Part shown: positions 59,017-64,000 of the stretch, piece after piece
Numbering within the stretch: position 1 is the stretch's first letter
How the letters are laid out: each line of letters opens with the position of its first letter
DNA from: Benincasa hispida
Taxonomy: Eukaryota; Streptophyta; Magnoliopsida; Cucurbitales; Cucurbitaceae
DNA: 64,000 nt
Direction of reading: 5' to 3'
NCBI RefSeq assembly: GCF_009727055.1
Contig: NC_052352.1
Span: 20,635,465-20,699,464 of the forward strand
Position numbers and translations under genes: made by a program
Notes under the pieces: generated by a model
Seen by the model: only the letters and a program-made list of their open reading frames with translations
What the model was told of the DNA's origin: nothing
Databases searched by the model: none

Positions 59017-61815
59017 CACTACTATAAAATTTAGTATACACTACACTTTTATTTAGACTTAAGACTATGGTTTTTTAAAAAATAATGGTCAATTGTTGTA
59101 GAGATTGAATTAACCATGGTCTAAAATGAATATACCCATTTAAAGACCACATAAACTAAAAATCGTGGTTTAAAGATATGTTATAGACTACGGGGTTTTC
59201 AAAATAGTGGTGCAAAAAAGTTAACTTTGCATCATGGTCAATAAAAACCATGGTATAAATATAATTTGCACCATCGCCAATAAAAACCATGGTGTAAAAC
59301 TTAGCTTTGCACCACGGCCTTGTTGTAAAAATTAACTTTGCATCATGATAAAAAAAATCATGGAAAAACCATAGTGTAAAAATTAACTTTGCACCACGTT
59401 CAACTATAAACATGGTGTAATGATTAACTTTGTACCACAGTCAAGAAAAACCATTGTGTAAAAATAACTTTGCACCACGGTAAAAAAAAAAAAAAAAAAA
59501 AAATGCTAGGGTGTAAAAGTTAATTAATCTTGCACCACAGTCAATAAAAATCGTAATGTAAAAAATAACTATACACCATAGTTAATAAAAATCATGGTGT
59601 AAAAACTAATTTTACACTATTGTCAATAAAAACCATGATTTTAAAAACTAACTATACACTACAAGCAATAAAATTCGTGGTGAAATTAATTTTACATCTC
59701 GATCTATAAAAATCATGGTATAAAAGCACATTGTTAATTACAAATATATAAAACCATTGTCTAAAAATAAAATATGTACGCCACAGTCAATAAAAATTGT
59801 GATCTAAAAGCCAATTATAGACTATTCTATCAGCAACCATAGAAAGTCTAATGTGAATTGTAATATATAGATAGATTGTGTTCTTTTACTTTAAACTATA
59901 ATGTGTTAGCATGTAGTTGAATATATATCTTAATATTATACTTAAAATACACTGCGATTGAAAATTAACATTTGCACCACAAAAAGAAAATATACTCTAA
60001 ATGATAATTTTATGTGAGATTAAACTTAAATTTATTGATTAAAATAATGGTCTTATATTTTCAAATATTTGAACTTTTTTCACTTAAAAAAATCCCACAA
60101 ATAGTAAAAAAACCATAACAAAAAGAAAAAGAAAATCATGTGATGGTGGTGTTGGAGTTAGAGTTACCTATTGTTCAATCCATTTTTTATACTAAAAATA
60201 GGTGTTTTTATATATTGCTTAAAACTATCACCATGAAATTTGGAACCACTATCTTTGACAACTACTCTACTAATTAGAAATCCATATAAATTTTTTTACA
60301 AAGTCATCTAGTAAATCTCTTTAGCCTTTTGGAGTGTACAGTTGATCAACATGATATGTGATAGCTATAATAGCAATCTCTCAATTCTCCAATTTCTCTA
60401 TCAAGCAACATAATAAAGTCATTCAAAATCAATTCACTTTGCTCATGTTTTTCTCACTACTTCTTCATTTAGATTCCTACTCCCTCTTATAATTGTCTAA
60501 ATTGATTTTTAATTTCTAGATGTTGAATCTAATTATTCAATATTTTTTGTTGTTATTGAAACATGTCACTAGTATTCGGTATACATTTTTTGTTTTTTTT
60601 AAGTGTCCTTTTTAATAGGCACAAATTGAGAAATAATCTATCCTACCATGTTTCTGAATTTGGTTATTTGTTATCTCAATACAAGAGAATTTCATTTTTT
60701 TCTCTAAAGACGGTAAAGTTTCTTATTTATCCTAATACAATAACCTGTTATGATGCTAAATTTTCTTCTAGTTAGAATTAGAATATTGCAACTTTTCTTT
60801 ATCTCAATGACATTTTCAATTATTTATCCAAATATATTAATTTTTATGATGTTATTTGTCTTCCTATTAGAATTAGAATATTCTAACTTTTCATTATTTC
60901 AAGGACTAGAAGAATCAATTATCAAATTTACAATATATAATAACAATTCATTATATCACTTTTAAGTCTTCCATTTTCAGTCTTAAAATTTCTAGTGATA
61001 TGATGTATGTTGATCACTCATATAAGTTCTTACTTTAAACTAAAAGTTTTTTTAAAAAATGTTAATTTGAAGACACTTCAAAAGGTGAAATTAAAGGTTA
61101 TTGTGAGCACTCTACTTTTAAATTCCATAATAGTGGTTGAGAAGATGAGAGTATGAGAATTTAAATTTCTATATTCTAACATTTAACTTTTAGTCTTTTT
61201 TTTAGTTCATCAGGCTGAAAAAGAAGGAAACATGCTCAAGTTGAGATTGCTGAAGTACACAACGAGTGGGGACAATTTTAAAAATACTTTTGTGTAGAAA
61301 ATGATGTATAATAGTTTTGGTTGGCTCAATAGGTTTAGTGCTTTAAGTTATTATCTTCTAATCTTTCATTTATTTATACAAATCTATTAGATTGTAGTTT
61401 ATTAAAGTTGAACTTGTCTGTGTGAATTGAAGATTTAATTTAATTGATAAAATTTGGATGAACTATTGGTATATAACACAACCGATGCCAACTGTAGTCT
61501 GTTGCGATAAACCAAGACTATTTTTTTGTGTGGTTTATTAATATAGACTACATTATAGTTAGCTTTATCGATATATAATGACCACGGTTAACGTAAGTCA
61601 TGGTCCATACTATAGACCACAACTAACGTAGCCATGATCTATGACCATATAGATCATGGCTGACATTAGACGTGGTGTATAATATAGATCATGGCTAACG
61701 TTAATCATGTATATACTATAGACTACACTGGAACATACCATGGTCGCAAACCCGTAGTCTAATACAAGAAACCACGGTTATATGACCATAGTTTACTTCA
61801 AATTTTGTAGTAGTG
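59017..61815. mobile_element. Non-autonomous CACTA (En/Spm) transposon
   Basis: 2799 bp with ends CACTACTATAAAATTT and AAATTTTGTAGTAGTG. 3-bp flanks CCT (59014-59016) and TCT (61816-61818). Both subterminal regions carry arrays of short motifs (ACCATGGTGTAAA, TTAACTTTGCACCACGG; on the right GACCACGGTTAACG, CATGGTCC). No transposase-like frame was recognised. The related LTR at about 49322 reads AACCTATAG at the equivalent point, the expected empty site. Confidence 0.85.
59165..59830. repeat. Subterminal repeat array of the CACTA element
   Basis: About fourteen units of roughly 45-50 bp alternating ACCATGGTGTAAAA and TTAACTTTGCACCACGGTCA, with drift toward the right. In CACTA elements such arrays bind the transposase. 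Confidence 0.75.
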
Positions 61816-62056
61816 TCTATAGTTTAATATTGTATCCAATACAATATAACCTATAGTTTAATTCTCTCAACAACGATCTTTAATATAAATCCCACTTATA
61901 TTAAATTTAATTTTGTGAATCTAATTCACATAATTAATATTTGAATCATATTCAAATATTTAATATCTCTCAAATAAACATTATATTATAATGTATCAAA
62001 TACATTATAGTAACTATATCATATATAATTAGATTAAATTAATTATATCATATAAT

Positions 62057-63326
62057 TGTTGATCAATATGACAACTCTAGAGGGGGTGAATAGGGTTTAA
62101 TTAATTTTTTTTTTCTAAATTAACCCAATTAAACTGATTAATACACTTTTTATAAATAATAAGAAAAATTCAATTTATGCAACAAATAAGATGACAAAAA
62201 TGTGATAATTTAACTCTATTAAATTTTAGCAAATAAATAAGAACAAACTAAAACATACAATAAATTCCTTAAATTAATTGCAAAAATAAAAAGGAAAGAG
62301 TTAGAGAAGAAGACGCCATAATTTTTATAGTGGTTCGGTCAAACTCGACCTACCCCACTCCTCAAGCGTCTCTTGGGAATTTGAATAAAATCTTTCCGAC
62401 TCTTTCCAAGGATTAGAGCCCAATCGTTACACCACCACTCCTTTTACGGGTTCAAGAGCAAACCCGATTCTTTCCACGATTTAGGATCAAACCGTTACAA
62501 ATGTTGGAATTTTTTAAGAATACAATACAACTCACACTAGAGTAGATTTACAAGTTTAAGCACTCAACGAGTTTATCCTCACAATACAATAATACTCTCT
62601 CAAGAATAAGATGAAAAGAAAAAAATTGGGAACTTAGAGAGAGCAACAATAGAATTTTTGAGTTTTGAAGGATTATGAAATGTAAAATTTGTTGGTTTAA
62701 AAATTGGAGAGAAAGATGGTTTATATAGAGATGGAAAAATTTTTAGAAATCACAATTAATTTGGACCATTGGATTTTGGAAAAGAAAAATCAATAGTGGG
62801 GATTTTAAACTAAACTAGTCGTTAGATATAAACAAAATATAATATTAAATTCATTTTCTTTTTAAAATCATCCTTTTTAAAGTCAATCCAAAAATAAAAA
62901 ACATACCATGTATAAAAAAAACTAGCCGTTAGACACAAACATAAAATAATATTAAATTTCTTTTAATTTCAATTTTTTTAATTTTAAATCAATCCAAAAA
63001 TCAAAAGTACATCATATGTTAATCTCTTAATGATCCACCATTCAACCAATATGCTGCCACATATTTACATGCAGATGGTTTGATTATGTCACGTCATCCA
63101 CCACGGTATTTTCTCTATAGACTTGTTTCTGTCATATCGTTTTCGTTTTAGCTCCGATTTGAGTGATTCAAGAGGTGTTGGAATCGTTGTTTTGAGTTCT
63201 ACGCTATGGATATATTAAAACACTAAGATTTTCAGTAATTAAAAATTAAGTTTGTTATCATCAAAATATTGATTAATTAATTAATTAAAATTCATTAATT
63301 TGAGATTAAGAGCCAAAAAGCCAACA
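62057..63326 (-). repeat. 3' LTR of the right-edge copia
   Basis: TG...CA ends. The left end AGAGGGGGTGAATAGGGTTT-type sequence is common in plant copia LTRs. Confidence 0.75.
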
Positions 63327-63697
63327 ATCTCCCCTTTTTGATAATGACAAACCATTCAAGAAAAATAGCTTTACATACATGTAAACCATATGTAGCACAT
63401 AATAAAATTCAACATATCACCATAAAGATCATTCTTGAAATTCGCTCAAAAAAATAAATTCTCCCCCTAATTAATACAATCAAAATCATAACAAATTTAT
63501 AGCATTTTTTCTTAAACTTCTTCCCCTTTGGAATCATCAAAAAGAATAATTAAGAAAAATTTAGAACTACATAAATGTTTCCCTTAAAAACATGAACATA
63601 AATTTAGCACAACTCCCCCTAAGAATATTAACACATGCTTTCCATATCTTCCCCTATCAAAATACCTTCTAAACGATTTAACAAGTAAAGTTAAAAA

Positions 63698-63985
63698 TCA
63701 AGAGGCATCACAACGAATAATACCGAGCTTAAGCCTATTTTTGCAAAAGTTTTCTTCATTCAAAGGCTTGGTAAAAATATCCGCTAATTGATTATTAGAA
63801 CCTATAAATTCAAGAGTAATATTATCATTTTGCACATGCTCTCTAATAAAGTGATGCCTAATATCAATATGCTTAGTCCTAGAATGATGTATACGATTTT
63901 TAGTCAAATTAATAGCACTAGTATTATCATAAAATATAGGCACATTATCAAACTTTAATCCAAAATCACAAAGAGTTTGTTTCAT
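63698..63985 (-). CDS. Copia RNase H C-terminal end (partial)
   Basis: 95 codons open to the edge region: MKQTLCDFGLKFDNVPIFYD, NTSAINLTKNRIHHSRTKHI, DIRHHFIREHV, and QLADIFTKPLNEENFCKNRL. YDNTSAI and RTKHIDIRHHF are hallmark copia RNase H segments. The frame ends naturally with TAA-type stop upstream of the polypurine tract. The upstream part lies outside the window, so intactness of pol is unknown. Confidence 0.85.
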   Translation of the reverse strand: MKQTLCDFGLKFDNVPIFYDNTSAINLTKNRIHHSRTKHIDIRHHFIREHVQNDNITLEFIGSNNQLADIFTKPLNEENFCKNRLKLGIIRCDAS

Positions 63986-64000
63986 CCAAAGAATTTGAGC

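Larger units (their letters stand above)
58423..62056 (-). mobile_element. Minus-strand copia LTR, split by a CACTA element
   Basis: The segments 58423-59016 and 61819-62056 align to consecutive parts of the LTR at 48670-50653, for example the ctctgGCTATTTTGGGAGAG block and ATATTTGAATCATATTCAAA-like sequence. The gap is exactly the CACTA insertion. The right part is cut by the next copia LTR at 62057. Confidence 0.65.
62057..64000 (-). mobile_element. Copia element, 3' end only, runs off the right edge
   Basis: LTR 62057-63326 on the minus strand (starts TGTTGGC, ends ATCAACA; 1270 bp), preceded by an AAAAAGGGGAGAT polypurine tract, then the 3' end of pol. It is inserted in or abutting the minus-strand LTR to its left. 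Confidence 0.8.

Noticed and set aside
59156..59413. 85-codon minus-strand frame
   Set aside because: It is made of the CACTA subterminal repeats.
59165..59830. CRISPR-like regular repeats
   Set aside because: Units are degenerate, spacers are not unique, and they sit inside CACTA ends in a plant genome.
60563..60965. Two small frames in the CACTA interior as a transposase remnant
   Set aside because: They are hydrophobic, AT-driven sequences with no transposase motif.

Overview
This is a plant nuclear DNA window. It is very AT-rich, has GT-AG introns, contains one single-copy gene, and is otherwise filled with LTR retrotransposons, CACTA and hAT elements, MITEs and SINE relics. The gag protein of the large element at 17.9-29.5 kb reads like the Ty3/gypsy gag annotated in melon. 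A MITE with TATCA-TGATAGAC-type inverted repeats is also one I associate with cucurbits. I therefore infer a Cucurbitaceae genome; this rests on remembered family resemblance, not on a search.

The only convincing host gene is at the left edge (about 1-7442, plus strand). It is the C-terminal ~928 residues, in eleven exons, of the plant DNA polymerase theta orthologue TEBICHI. It carries the HhH segment that follows the helicase, an exonuclease-like domain, and an A-family polymerase with motifs A, B and C intact. The helicase half lies outside the window.

From 7.5 to 17.9 kb I see no gene, only AT-rich sequence with MITEs, SINE relics and one end of a CACTA element. From 17,919 to 29,507 lies an 11.6-kb LTR element with a near-perfect 5-bp target duplication. 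It encodes only a decayed gag; where pol should be there are several unrelated tandem-repeat blocks, purine tracts and microsatellites. A solo copia LTR, with its own target duplication, is inserted inside it.

From 29.5 to 47.6 kb I found no gene, only MITEs, SINE relics and simple repeats.

From 47,615 to the end is a multi-layer nest. A minus-strand copia LTR (47,615-56,177) contains a plus-strand copia element with a perfect AAAAC duplication. That copia contains a truncated minus-strand copia, and the outer LTR also contains a hAT MITE. Next come an LTR-like relic and a broken copia gag. After that is another minus-strand LTR split by a 2.8-kb CACTA element and abutted by a further minus-strand copia that runs off the right end. 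An N flanked by a perfect 92-bp duplication at 51.0-51.2 kb looks like an assembly artefact.

Nothing here looks like a new multi-gene system. The most unusual objects are the gag-only, satellite-filled retroelement with expandable minisatellites in its LTRs, and the nested insertions that can be dated relative to each other.
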